A DNA stretch of 64,000 nt from an uncultured Oscillospiraceae bacterium (GTDB taxonomy: Bacteria; Bacillota; Clostridia; Oscillospirales; Oscillospiraceae), in contig CAKUDE010000004.1 in NCBI GenBank assembly GCA_934645175.1, forward strand, positions 19,765 through 83,764, given 5' to 3'. Under the pieces are notes generated by a model. The model was not told the origin of the DNA and did not search any database. It saw nothing but the letters and a program-made list of their open reading frames with translations. This document shows, piece after piece, positions 34,319 through 44,078 of this stretch. A program made the translations under genes and the position numbers. The stretch's first letter is position 1; every line of letters starts with the position of its first letter.

Positions 34319-36880
34319 ATGCAGGCCATTCGACTGAAAACAGAGCATCTGAACAATCCTATCGGCGTAGATTTTACAGCGTCCTGCCTGTTCTGGAACT
34401 GTGAGGGCGGCAAAAAGCAGACTGCCTATCAAATCATCGCTGTAAATGATGCCGGGACGATCCTTTGGGACAGCGGCAAGATAGAAAGCTCCTCCATGCG
34501 CGCCCAATGGGGCGGGAATCCTGTCCCGCCGAAAACAAAGGTTCTCTGGAAAGTGCGCCTTTGGGATGAAGCGGATGCCGTCGGCGATTGGGCGGAGAGT
34601 ACCTTTGAGACCGGCATGGATGCATGGAAAGCGAAGTGGATCACCGGCAATTACCGGGTGAACAAAAAAGAACGCTATCCTGTGGACTGTTTCCGAAAGA
34701 CATTTCATGTGTCCGGCATCCAAAAGGCACGGCTGTATATCACCGCCTGCGGCCTGTATGAAGCGAAGCTGAACGGGCAGCGCGTCGGTGATTTTATCTT
34801 CGCCCCCGGTATCACGGATTACCGCAAACGGGTGCAGTATCAGACCTATGACGTGACCGGTCTGCTGCAAAGCGGCGAAAACGCCCTGACGGTGCAGCTT
34901 GCCGATGGTTGGTATCGGGGCAGCACCGGCGCATGGGGGCTGAAGAACCAGTATGGCACGGAAACAAAGCTGCTGGCACAACTGGAGATCATGCATATAG
35001 ACGGCAGCGTGCAGACCATCATCACCGACGAGAGCTGGGATTGGAGCAATGACGGTCCCATCCGCTTTGCCGACAACAAGGACGGCGAAGTGGTCAATGC
35101 CAGCAATGTCCCCTCGTATCAGGGAAAGGCGAAGGTCACAAGCCATCCTGTTACGCCGACCGCCTCCAATAATGTTTCAGTCACGGAGCATGAGCGCCTG
35201 AAGCCCGTCTGCATCACGACTCCCTCCGGCAAAACCGTTCTGGACTTTGGGCAGAACATTGCAGGCTATGCGGAATTTACCGTGAACGCTCACGCCGGAC
35301 AGAAAATAAAACTGCGTTTCGGCGAGTTGCTGGACGCAGACGGTGAATTTACTCAGAAGAATATCCAGTGCTCCAACAAGAAAATCACCACGCCCTTGCA
35401 ACAGGTCATTTACACCTGCAAGGAGGGGGAAAATCATTATAAAACCACCTTCGCCATCTTTGGCTTTCAGTATGTACTGGTAGAAACAGATGTGGCGTTT
35501 CAAGCGGAGAACTTTACCGCTATTGCGGTGTATTCAGATATGGAGCGCACGGGCTGGTTTGAAAGCTCCAATGCGCTGCTCGATAAATTCGTGGAAAACA
35601 CCGTCTGGAGCGCCAAGAACAACCACGCAGACCTGCCCACCGACTGCCCGACCCGGGAGCGGCACGGTTGGTCCGGTGATGCACAGATCTTCTGCTCTAC
35701 GGCAAGCTATCTCTTTGATTATCTGCCCTTTGCCGAGAAGTATCTGAATGATCTCTATGACTGGCAGGCGAAAAGCGGCTGTCTGCCGCAGATCGCGCCG
35801 GAGGGCGGTACGGACTTTTATATGCGAGCCATGAATGGCTCCGTCGGCTGGGCCGATGCCGGTGTGCTGATGCCGTATGCACTTTGGAAGCGGTACGGCG
35901 ACACAGAGGTTTTGAAGAAATATCTGCCCGGAATGCGGCGCTATGCAAAATTTATGCAGAACCGCTGCGGAAAGTGGTATCCCACTGCCAAGCATACCGG
36001 TCTGCACGGTGAGGATCGAAAATACTTGTCCAACTACGGACAGGCCTATGGCGAGTGGGCAGAGCCGGAAAGCGTCCACCACATGACATGGAAGGACTGC
36101 GCTGTACCCCACCCGGAGGTGGCTACGGCCTACACCGCTCATGTGATGGACTGCATGGCGGAAATCGAAGCGGCGCTGGGCAACGAGGCAGAAGCAAGCA
36201 CCTATCGAGAATTTGCCACCGGCTGCCGCAGAAGCTATCAGGCACTGCGCCGGACGCCCGCCTATTCTCTGGACACCGACCGGCAGGCGCAGCTTGTCTG
36301 TCCGCTGGCTTTTGACTTGCTGGATAAAAAGCAGACAGTCTATGCCCAAAAGCGTCTGATTTCTGCGCTGGAGCATTTCTCATGGCACATCGGTACGGGC
36401 TTCCTGTCCACGCCGCTGATTCTGGATGTTTTGGCGCATATCGACTTGGAGGCCGCCTACCGACTGCTGGAAAACGAAGAAATGCCCGGCTGGCTGTTTA
36501 TGCCAAAGAGCGGAGCCACCACGATCTGGGAGGCTTGGGAAGGCAACGCCACGGAAAACGGCGGAATTGCGTCCCTGAACCATTATTCCAAAGGCGCTGT
36601 GGTTGCGTGGCTGTTTGACACCATGTGCGGCATTCGCGTGGACGGAGAGAATCATTTTGTGATTGCGCCGCATCCCGGCGGACACTTTACGCGAGCCAAG
36701 GCCGTTTATAACAGCGTGTACGGCAAGGTAGAAAGCGGATGGGAAATAAACAACGACAGCGTAACTTATACCATTGTCATTCCGGCAAGCTGTACCGCCA
36801 CGGTGCTGTTGCCAGGTAAAGAAGCTAATGCGTTCAGCGCCGGAACATACACATTTACGGAGATAAGAAATGGATATTGA
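34319..36880 (+). CDS. GH78 alpha-L-rhamnosidase
   Basis: This 853-residue glycosidase removes terminal L-rhamnose from plant or bacterial glycans. The usual order is seen: N-terminal beta domains (to about 150), the DUF-type carbohydrate-binding segment with LNGQRVGDFIFAPGITDY and ADGWYRGSTGAWG, then the (alpha/alpha)6 barrel with LPTDCPTRERHGWSGDAQ (catalytic acid region) and GATTIWEAWEG, and a beta C-terminus. There is no signal peptide, so it acts in the cytoplasm on imported oligosaccharides. AAGGAGG precedes the start. The next gene overlaps its end by 11 bases. Confidence 0.93.
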   Translation: MQAIRLKTEHLNNPIGVDFTASCLFWNCEGGKKQTAYQIIAVNDAGTILWDSGKIESSSMRAQWGGNPVPPKTKVLWKVRLWDEADAVGDWAESTFETGMDAWKAKWITGNYRVNKKERYPVDCFRKTFHVSGIQKARLYITACGLYEAKLNGQRVGDFIFAPGITDYRKRVQYQTYDVTGLLQSGENALTVQLADGWYRGSTGAWGLKNQYGTETKLLAQLEIMHIDGSVQTIITDESWDWSNDGPIRFADNKDGEVVNASNVPSYQGKAKVTSHPVTPTASNNVSVTEHERLKPVCITTPSGKTVLDFGQNIAGYAEFTVNAHAGQKIKLRFGELLDADGEFTQKNIQCSNKKITTPLQQVIYTCKEGENHYKTTFAIFGFQYVLVETDVAFQAENFTAIAVYSDMERTGWFESSNALLDKFVENTVWSAKNNHADLPTDCPTRERHGWSGDAQIFCSTASYLFDYLPFAEKYLNDLYDWQAKSGCLPQIAPEGGTDFYMRAMNGSVGWADAGVLMPYALWKRYGDTEVLKKYLPGMRRYAKFMQNRCGKWYPTAKHTGLHGEDRKYLSNYGQAYGEWAEPESVHHMTWKDCAVPHPEVATAYTAHVMDCMAEIEAALGNEAEASTYREFATGCRRSYQALRRTPAYSLDTDRQAQLVCPLAFDLLDKKQTVYAQKRLISALEHFSWHIGTGFLSTPLILDVLAHIDLEAAYRLLENEEMPGWLFMPKSGATTIWEAWEGNATENGGIASLNHYSKGAVVAWLFDTMCGIRVDGENHFVIAPHPGGHFTRAKAVYNSVYGKVESGWEINNDSVTYTIVIPASCTATVLLPGKEANAFSAGTYTFTEIRNGY

Positions 36881-39200
36881 AAAAATTTTGAAGCAGATGA
36901 CACTGAAGGATAAAATTGCTTTGTGTACTGGAGCGGACTTCTGGCACAGCAAAGCGATGGAGCAATATGGTATCCCCGCTTTTACCATGTCGGATGGCCC
37001 CCACGGGCTTCGCTGCCAGTACGGGGAGACAGACATGATTGGCATCAATAACTCCCTTCCCGCCACCTGTTTCCCCGCCGCCGTTACCGCCGGGGCAGCT
37101 TGGAACCCGGAGCTTTACGCCGCCATGGGAGCGGCCATCGGCGAGGAGGCTCTGTCACAAAAGGTGGATGTGGTGCTGGGGCCCGGCTGCAATATCAAGC
37201 GGAATCCCATTTGTGGGCGAAATTTTGAATACATTTCGGAGGATCCTTATCTGACAGGCTGGCTTGCCGCCGCCTTCATCCGCGGCCTTCAGGGGGCAGG
37301 CGTCTCCGCCAGCCTGAAGCACTTTGCCCTCAACAATCAGGAATACAAGCGGCAGAACGGCGACAGTCAAGTGGATGACCGGGCTATGCGGGAACTCTAC
37401 CTGGCTCCGTTTGAAATTGCCGTGAAGGAAGGAAAACCGGACACGGTGATGTGCTCCTACCCAAAAATCAACGGTGTCCATGCCAGCGATAACCACTGGT
37501 TGCTTACCCAGATCCTGCGGCTGGAATGGGGGTTCGATGGCATGGTAGTTACCGACTGGGGGGCGCTCAATAATCGCATCAAGGGGTTTCAAGCGGGGTG
37601 CGACCTGAATATGCCCGGCGGTTCCAAATTTATGGAGAAGGCAGCGTTGGAAGCAGTGAAGAACGGGGTGCTGGACGAGAAAGATGTGGACACCTCTGTA
37701 AGGCGTATTCTCCGGCTTGCTTTCTCGGCACAAAAGAGGATTAAAGGCGGTTCCTTTGATGCGGATGCCCACCACGCCCTGGCCTGCCGGGTGGCGGAGG
37801 AAGGGGCAGTGCTGCTGAAAAACGATGGGAAAATTCTGCCGCTGAAAGAGAGTCAAAGTGCTGCAATTATCGGCTACATGGCCAGAAAAATGCGCTATCA
37901 GGGTTCTGGCTCCAGCCACATCAATCCCACCAAGGTCATCAATCCTGTGGATGCTATGCCAAACCTGCCCTTTGCCTCTGGCTATGATGAGCAAGGAGAT
38001 ACCACCGACGCCCTTATCCTGGAGGCGGTGGCGTTGGCAAAGCAGGTAGAGGTCCCGATAGTATTCACCGGTCTACCTGACCGCTATGAGTCAGAGGGCT
38101 TCGACCGGGAGAACATGAGAATGCCTGAGGGACATCTGCGGCTTATTGAGGCCGTAGCGGAGGCCAACCCGGACACTGTGGTGGTGCTGCTGGGGGGCGC
38201 TCCGATGGAGTGCCCCTGGGCAGACAAGGTACGGGCCATCCTCTTCCTGGGGCTGCCAGGACAGGCTGGAGGCGAAGCCTGTGCGAACCTGCTTACCGGC
38301 AGAGCCGTTCCTGGCGGTAAACTCACCGAGAGCTGGCCCATATCCTACGTTGATGTGATTTCCCGTGAGACTTTTGGGCAACGGAACACCGAATACCGGG
38401 AGAGTATGTATGTGGGCTACCGCTACTACGATAAGGCGAAGAAAACTGTCCGGTGGCCCTTTGGCTATGGTCTGAGCTATACCACTTTCAATTACTCTGA
38501 TCTGAAAACGGAAGGCAAAACCGTCACGGTCACTGTATCCAACACAGGTGCGGCTACCGGGGCCGAAGTAGTCCAGCTCTATGTCCGCCCGCCCCAAGAT
38601 GGAGTCCATCGCCCGGTGCGGGAGCTGAAAGGCTTCCGGAAAGTGCTTTTGCAGCCGGGAGAAAATAAAACAGTCTCTTTTGTGCTGGATGACCGCTCCT
38701 TTGCCCTCTGGCAGGACGGCTGGAAGATCCCCGCTGGGGTTTACGGTGTGGAGGTGGGCGGATTGACCGCAGACATCCATGTGGAGGGTGAAGCCCTACC
38801 CGCCCCAGACTGGCAGGCTGGTAGTTGGTATGAGACTATGGAAGGCGCTCCCACACGGCAAGAGTGGGAGACTGCGATGGGGCATCCTGTACCCGTCACC
38901 CCGGGACCGAGAAAAGGACAGTTTACGCTGGACAACACCTGCATGGAAATGAAGGATCACTCCTTCATTATGAAGGTCCAGTACAAGGTGACGGAGCACA
39001 TCATCGCCAAAAGCTTTGGAGGCAAAAAGAACTGGTCCGACCCCTCTTATAAAATGATGATCACCTGCGCCGTCGATTGCCCTCTCCGCGCCACTGTCAT
39101 CAGCTCCGGGGGAGCTATGAGTGACCGTTTAGCTTTAGGAATGCTGGAAATGGCCAACGGGCACTTCTTCCGGGGAATCCGGAAAATGATAAAGGGATGA
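36870..39200 (+). CDS. GH3 beta-glycosidase
   Basis: This 776-residue enzyme has the GH3 two-domain core and a fibronectin-III-like C-terminal domain. The nucleophile Asp is in MVVTDWGALNN, the substrate-binding KHFALNNQE is present, and the second domain contains GSGSSHINPTKV. The last roughly 100 residues are an extra tail. It is cytoplasmic (no signal peptide). It probably removes beta-linked glucose or xylose from rhamnosides such as plant glycosides. The start lies in the end of the GH78 gene with GGAGA upstream, indicating co-translation. Confidence 0.92.
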   Translation: MDIEKILKQMTLKDKIALCTGADFWHSKAMEQYGIPAFTMSDGPHGLRCQYGETDMIGINNSLPATCFPAAVTAGAAWNPELYAAMGAAIGEEALSQKVDVVLGPGCNIKRNPICGRNFEYISEDPYLTGWLAAAFIRGLQGAGVSASLKHFALNNQEYKRQNGDSQVDDRAMRELYLAPFEIAVKEGKPDTVMCSYPKINGVHASDNHWLLTQILRLEWGFDGMVVTDWGALNNRIKGFQAGCDLNMPGGSKFMEKAALEAVKNGVLDEKDVDTSVRRILRLAFSAQKRIKGGSFDADAHHALACRVAEEGAVLLKNDGKILPLKESQSAAIIGYMARKMRYQGSGSSHINPTKVINPVDAMPNLPFASGYDEQGDTTDALILEAVALAKQVEVPIVFTGLPDRYESEGFDRENMRMPEGHLRLIEAVAEANPDTVVVLLGGAPMECPWADKVRAILFLGLPGQAGGEACANLLTGRAVPGGKLTESWPISYVDVISRETFGQRNTEYRESMYVGYRYYDKAKKTVRWPFGYGLSYTTFNYSDLKTEGKTVTVTVSNTGAATGAEVVQLYVRPPQDGVHRPVRELKGFRKVLLQPGENKTVSFVLDDRSFALWQDGWKIPAGVYGVEVGGLTADIHVEGEALPAPDWQAGSWYETMEGAPTRQEWETAMGHPVPVTPGPRKGQFTLDNTCMEMKDHSFIMKVQYKVTEHIIAKSFGGKKNWSDPSYKMMITCAVDCPLRATVISSGGAMSDRLALGMLEMANGHFFRGIRKMIKG

Positions 39201-39206
39201 ACGAAT

Positions 39207-40106
39207 ATGCCGAGTCTATTTGCACACGCAACCAATCTGGTGTTCCGCTGTATGCCGCAGGACAAGCCGGGGCAGCTCCACGACTATGCGGCAGAGCGAA
39301 AACGAAATGACCGCAAGCCTCCAAGACCGCCCAAGGGCGTGACTGTCCGGCTTGGTGAATTGGATGGGCTGTCGGCGGAATTTATTCAAAAAGCCGGCAA
39401 TCAAAAGGGAACGATTTTCTACATTCACGGCGGTGGATTTACCGTTGGCTCTGCCCGGGAACGGCGCGCGATCTGCCAGTATATCACAGCCAAATACGGC
39501 TATAACTGCGCGAGCTTCAACTACCGCCTTGCCCCGGAAAATCTGTGGCCTGCTCCGCTGGAGGATTGCCTGACCGCCTATGCCGCACTCCTGAAAACCG
39601 GGGTTTCCCCGAAGAATGTCGTATTCATGGGAGAAAGTGCAGGCGGTACTTTGGTGCTGTCCTTGGCGCTGTTGCTGAAGGAAAAGAAGCTTCCTCAGCC
39701 ACGGGCATTGGTAGCGCTCTCCCCCTGTGTGACGCAGGCTGACCAATTTCCGTCCTACACCCAAAATGCGGCAACAGACTATATGCTCCGCACTGCCGTA
39801 GCGGAGGGAAAGATCAAAGTGGTATTCGGCAGCCGGGCCAATGATTTGGAGTATCTGCGTCAGCCGACCATCTCGCCGTTGTACGGTGATTTCAGCGGGC
39901 TTCCGCCGGTGTTCTTTTCTGCTTCTGACACAGAAGTGCTGCTGGATGATTCCAAGGTGCTGTATGAAAAGCTGAAAAAGCAGGGACACCAAACGGCACT
40001 GGATATTCGTCATGGTGTCTGCCACGCATTTCAGGTGTTTACGGCCATGCCGGAGGCAAAACAGGCACTTGCCGTCGTATTTCGCACATTGGAGGAATGG
40101 CTATGA
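39207..40106 (+). CDS. Alpha/beta hydrolase, hormone-sensitive-lipase-type esterase
   Basis: This 299-residue cytoplasmic carboxylesterase has the oxyanion-hole motif IHGGGF, nucleophile elbow GESAGG, an acid in SASDTEVLLDD and the catalytic His in HGVCHAF. It probably removes acetyl or aromatic acyl groups from imported glycosides. AAGGG precedes the start, and the GH43 gene begins within its stop codon (ATGA overlap). Confidence 0.85.
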   Translation: MPSLFAHATNLVFRCMPQDKPGQLHDYAAERKRNDRKPPRPPKGVTVRLGELDGLSAEFIQKAGNQKGTIFYIHGGGFTVGSARERRAICQYITAKYGYNCASFNYRLAPENLWPAPLEDCLTAYAALLKTGVSPKNVVFMGESAGGTLVLSLALLLKEKKLPQPRALVALSPCVTQADQFPSYTQNAATDYMLRTAVAEGKIKVVFGSRANDLEYLRQPTISPLYGDFSGLPPVFFSASDTEVLLDDSKVLYEKLKKQGHQTALDIRHGVCHAFQVFTAMPEAKQALAVVFRTLEEWL

Positions 40107-41560
40107 AGCCTACATGGAATCCGATTCTGCCCATTTCCGTCTGTATGGCGGACGGAGAACCCCATGTGTATGGCGAACGGGTCTATCTTTTCGGCTCCCA
40201 CGATACGCCTGGCGGCGAGAGCTTCTGCCTGGAGGACTATGAATTTTTCTCCGCTCCGCTGGATGATCTGGCTCACTGGACGAGCAGGGGGACAAATTAT
40301 TCTGCCAAGCAGGATCCATTGTATGGCGAAAATGCCTGCTATCTCTACGCGCCGGATGTTGTACGCGGCAATGACGGACGGTACTATCTTTATTACTGCC
40401 TGGCAGGCTGGAAGGGCAAGGACGGCTATTCCCATCCCATCAGCGTAGCGGTCTGCGACAGTCCGGACGGGAAATACGAATACTACGGTGTGGTGCAAAA
40501 ACCGGACGGCACGCCCTATCAGGGCTTCGTGTGCTTTGACCCGGCAGTAATGAACGACAACGGTGTGATTCGTCTGTATTTTGGTACCGGCCCATTCCGG
40601 GGCATTGCGGTCAAACCATGGAACGCATTTGTACTTGGGCAAGTTTATTCCGGTGTGTTTGGAAAGTCTGCCAAGGCATTTCTGCAAAAGCCCGGACCGT
40701 TGGGCGCAAATGCAGCTGTGCTCTGCGATGATATGCTGACGCTGACAGAACCGCCAAAACGCATTGCGGATACGCCGGATTTCAAAGATCACGCCTTCTT
40801 CGAGGGCAGCAGCATCCGCAAAATCGGACAGACTTACTACTTTGTTTACTCCTCACAGAAAAATCATGAGCTGTGCTATGCCACCTCACCCTACCCCGAC
40901 CGGGAGTTCCGCTTCCGAGGGACGCTGGTGAGTAATGGCGATGTAGGCTATGATGGGAGAAGGGAGCGGGAACGCTGCAACGCCACAGGCACGACCCACG
41001 GCGGCATCGAGCAAATCGGCGGGAAATGGTATGTTTTTTACCATCGGCTGACTCACGGCAGCGACTATTCCCGCCAGATGTGCGCCGAACCGCTGACCAT
41101 CCAGCCGGGCGGCTCTATTGCACAAGTCGAGATGACCTCCTGCGGTCTGTACGGCGGTGATTTGCCCGGCACGGGCGAATATCCAGCAGCGATCTGCTGC
41201 AATCTGACCAACGGAAAAATGCCGCACATTGCCAACCAAATCCGCAAGAACCTCCCCGCCATTACCCACTCCGATATGGAGTGGTATGTGGGAAATGCGG
41301 CAAAGGGAACGCAGATTGGGTACAAGTATTTCTCCATTCAGGACAATACCGCGCTGCGTGTGACCGCAAGAGGCAAGGGGCGGATCCATATAAAAATCAA
41401 CGACAGAAGCGCTGGAAGCCTGCCCTTCTATTTCGAAAAATGGGCGGCTGCTTCGCTGATGATTCCCCAAGGCGATCCCCATGCTACGCTCTTGCTGACG
41501 GTAACGGAGGGCGGCTTGGATATCCTGTCGCTGCATTTTTCTTCGGAGGTGAACGAATGA
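40103..41560 (+). CDS. GH43-family glycosidase
   Basis: This protein of about 485 residues has a five-blade beta-propeller pattern of GH43: DGEPHVYGERVYLFGSHD at the N-terminus (general base Asp), CFDPAVMNDNG (second acid) and the acid Glu in FFEGSSIRKIGQTYYFVYS, followed by a beta-sandwich of about 150 residues. It would release arabinose, xylose or galactose side chains. The ATG at 40103 is chosen because GGAGG lies 7 bases upstream; an ATG six bases earlier is too close. It overlaps the esterase stop by 4 bases and the kinase start overlaps its own stop. Confidence 0.87.
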   Translation: MKPTWNPILPISVCMADGEPHVYGERVYLFGSHDTPGGESFCLEDYEFFSAPLDDLAHWTSRGTNYSAKQDPLYGENACYLYAPDVVRGNDGRYYLYYCLAGWKGKDGYSHPISVAVCDSPDGKYEYYGVVQKPDGTPYQGFVCFDPAVMNDNGVIRLYFGTGPFRGIAVKPWNAFVLGQVYSGVFGKSAKAFLQKPGPLGANAAVLCDDMLTLTEPPKRIADTPDFKDHAFFEGSSIRKIGQTYYFVYSSQKNHELCYATSPYPDREFRFRGTLVSNGDVGYDGRRERERCNATGTTHGGIEQIGGKWYVFYHRLTHGSDYSRQMCAEPLTIQPGGSIAQVEMTSCGLYGGDLPGTGEYPAAICCNLTNGKMPHIANQIRKNLPAITHSDMEWYVGNAAKGTQIGYKYFSIQDNTALRVTARGKGRIHIKINDRSAGSLPFYFEKWAAASLMIPQGDPHATLLLTVTEGGLDILSLHFSSEVNE

Positions 41561-42831
41561 AATACTTCCTTGCAATCGACATCGGCGCATCCTCCGGGCG
41601 GCACATTGTGGGCTGGTGCGAGAATGGTGAAATGAAAACGAAAGAGGTCTACCGTTTTCCCAACGGCGTATTGGAGCAGTCCGGTCATCTTGTCTGGGAT
41701 ATTGACGCTCTGCTTGCCAACGTGAAAGCGGGTATTGCGGCGGCAAAAGCCGAATTTCCCGACATCGTCAGCTTGTCTATCGACACCTGGGGTGTGGACT
41801 ATGTGCTGCTGCAAGGAAACGAAGAAATTTGCCCGGTGTATGCTTATCGGGACAGCCGCACGGAAGCGGTCATTCCGCAAGTCCACGAAATTCTGCCGTT
41901 TTCGGAGCTGTATGCCAGAACCGGCTGTCAGTTCCAACCCTTCAACAGCATTTATCAGCTCTACACGGATAAGCTGACCGGGCGGCTGGACGATGTGACA
42001 GATTTTCTCATGATCCCCGAATATTTGCTCTGGAAACTCTGCGGTGCAAAGGCCAAGGAGTACACCAACGCCACCACGACCGGTATGGTAAATGTCGAAA
42101 CGGGTGAATTTGACCCAGAGATCATTTCTACGCTCTGCTTGCCCGCCGACCTGTTCCCGAAGCTGCAAAAGCCCGGAACGATACTCGGCGAGTATGACGG
42201 AATCAAATGCGTCCTTTGTGCGACGCATGACACAGCCTCGGCGGTGGAGGGAATCCCCATGGACGGAAACCAGCCCTACATATCCTCCGGTACATGGTCG
42301 CTTTTTGGTGTCAAAACGCTGAAGCCCATCACGGATGAGGCCAGCCGTGCCGCCAATTACTCCAACGAGGGCGGCGTGGGCTACAACCGCTACCAGAAAA
42401 ATATCATGGGCATGTGGCTGGTCAATGAGCTGCAAAAGGAGCTTTGCAGCGGCTTGGGCTTTGCGGAGATCGTGAACGCCGCAAAAGAAAGCGCCTGCGA
42501 CGCTCTGATCGACGCCAATGCGCCGGAATTTCTGGCACCCAAGAGCATGAAGGCCGCCTTTGATTGGGCGACCGGCGGAAAGCTCATCAGTATCGGAGAC
42601 TATTTCCGCTGTGCTTATCGCAGCCTTGCGCAAAGCTATGCGGAAGCCCTTGCGGAACTGGAGCAAAATACAGGACGCGCCTATGAAAAGCTGTACATTG
42701 TGGGCGGCGGAGCGAAAAATGACTTTCTGAACCGCCTAACAGCACAGGCCACGAGCAAGCAAGTTATCGCCCTGCCCATTGAGGCCACGGCGCTCGGCAA
42801 TCTGAAAATTCAAATGGAGGCAGACCAATGA
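41557..42831 (+). CDS. rhaB: Rhamnulokinase
   Basis: This 424-residue kinase of the FGGY family phosphorylates L-rhamnulose. The ATP-binding N-terminal FLAIDIGASSGRHIVG, SIDTWGVDYVLL, ATHDTASAVEGIP, SSGTWSLFG and the C-terminal VGGGAKNDFLNRLTA are diagnostic. The ATG at 41557 overlaps the GH43 stop (ATGA) and has GGAGGTG upstream. The next gene overlaps its stop in the same way. It is shorter than the E. coli protein but complete. Confidence 0.94.
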   Translation: MKYFLAIDIGASSGRHIVGWCENGEMKTKEVYRFPNGVLEQSGHLVWDIDALLANVKAGIAAAKAEFPDIVSLSIDTWGVDYVLLQGNEEICPVYAYRDSRTEAVIPQVHEILPFSELYARTGCQFQPFNSIYQLYTDKLTGRLDDVTDFLMIPEYLLWKLCGAKAKEYTNATTTGMVNVETGEFDPEIISTLCLPADLFPKLQKPGTILGEYDGIKCVLCATHDTASAVEGIPMDGNQPYISSGTWSLFGVKTLKPITDEASRAANYSNEGGVGYNRYQKNIMGMWLVNELQKELCSGLGFAEIVNAAKESACDALIDANAPEFLAPKSMKAAFDWATGGKLISIGDYFRCAYRSLAQSYAEALAELEQNTGRAYEKLYIVGGGAKNDFLNRLTAQATSKQVIALPIEATALGNLKIQMEADQ

Positions 42832-44078
42832 GTTATACGGAAGCAAAAGAAAAATACGCAGCCCTCGGCATAGATACCGAAGCGGCGCTTACAAAGCTGA
42901 AGACCGTTCCGATCTCTCTGCACTGCTGGCAGGGCGACGATGTGCGCGGTTTTGACACTGACCCCAACAAGCCCCTCACCGGCGGCATCCAAACGACAGG
43001 AAACTATCCCGGTCGTGCGAGAACGCCGCAGGAGCTGATGACGGACATCGAGGAAGTGCTGAAGCTGTGCCCCGGCACAAAGAAGCTGAATCTCCACGCA
43101 AGCTATGCCATCTTTGACGACGGCGAGTGGGTAGATCGGGATAAGTTGGAACCGAAGCATTTCGCGCCGTGGGTGGAGTTCTGCAAACAGCACGGCCTCG
43201 GTGCAGACTTCAACCCCACATTCTTTTCCCATCCCAAATGTGATCCGTTGACGCTCAGTTCCCCCAACGAGGAAACACGCCGCTTCTGGGCGGAACACGG
43301 CAAAGCCTGCGTGTGTATTTCGCAGTATCTGGCGGAGGAACTGGGGCAGGCTTGTACCATGAACATCTGGACGGGCGACGGCTTCAAGGACATTCCCGCC
43401 GACCGGCTGGGTCCCCGGATGCGCTATAAGGAATCTATTGACGAAATTCTCTCCGAGCCGTTCGATTTCAGCAAGGTCAAGCCCTGCGTGGAAAGCAAGG
43501 TGTTCGGCATTGGTGTGGAGAGCTACACCGTGGGCAGTGCAGAATTCGCCCTGAGCTACGCCGCCATGAACAGGGATAAGTGCATCCCGCTCATGGACAA
43601 TGGGCATTATCATCCCACCGAAGTGGTCAGCGACAAGATCCCGGCGCTGCTGACCTTCTTCCCGGAGATTGCGCTGCACATCACCCGCCCGGTGCGCTGG
43701 GACAGCGACCATGTCGTCCTCTTTGACGACGAGACGAAAGAACTGTGCAAGGAGATCGTCCGCTGCGGCGGGCTGGAGGGGCGTGTGCATATGGCACTGG
43801 ACTATTTCGATGCCTCTATCAACCGCATCGCAGCATGGGTCACGGGCTTCCGCAATGTGCAGAAAGCGCTGCTGAACGCCCTGCTGACGCCGGACATGAC
43901 CGCCGAGCAGGATGCAGGCGATTTCACCGATCTGCTCGTCCAGCAGGAAGAACTGAAAACCATGCCCTTTGGCGAGGTCTGGGCAGAGTATTGCCGCAGA
44001 AGCGGCGTGCCGGAGGATGGCGCATGGCTGCCGGGAGTCCGCCGGTATGAGAAAACCGTTTTGGAGGCAAGGGTATGA
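42828..44078 (+). CDS. rhaA: L-rhamnose isomerase
   Basis: This 416-residue enzyme converts L-rhamnose to L-rhamnulose, the first intracellular step. SLHCWQGDDVRGFD near the start, LNLHASYAIFDD, GADFNPTFFSHP and MNIWTGDGFKDIP (metal and substrate residues), and PLMDNGHYHPTE are typical. The length fits the family. Overlap with rhaB (ATGA) and with rhaD (4 bases) gives a tightly coupled rhaBAD order. Confidence 0.95.
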   Translation: MSYTEAKEKYAALGIDTEAALTKLKTVPISLHCWQGDDVRGFDTDPNKPLTGGIQTTGNYPGRARTPQELMTDIEEVLKLCPGTKKLNLHASYAIFDDGEWVDRDKLEPKHFAPWVEFCKQHGLGADFNPTFFSHPKCDPLTLSSPNEETRRFWAEHGKACVCISQYLAEELGQACTMNIWTGDGFKDIPADRLGPRMRYKESIDEILSEPFDFSKVKPCVESKVFGIGVESYTVGSAEFALSYAAMNRDKCIPLMDNGHYHPTEVVSDKIPALLTFFPEIALHITRPVRWDSDHVVLFDDETKELCKEIVRCGGLEGRVHMALDYFDASINRIAAWVTGFRNVQKALLNALLTPDMTAEQDAGDFTDLLVQQEELKTMPFGEVWAEYCRRSGVPEDGAWLPGVRRYEKTVLEARV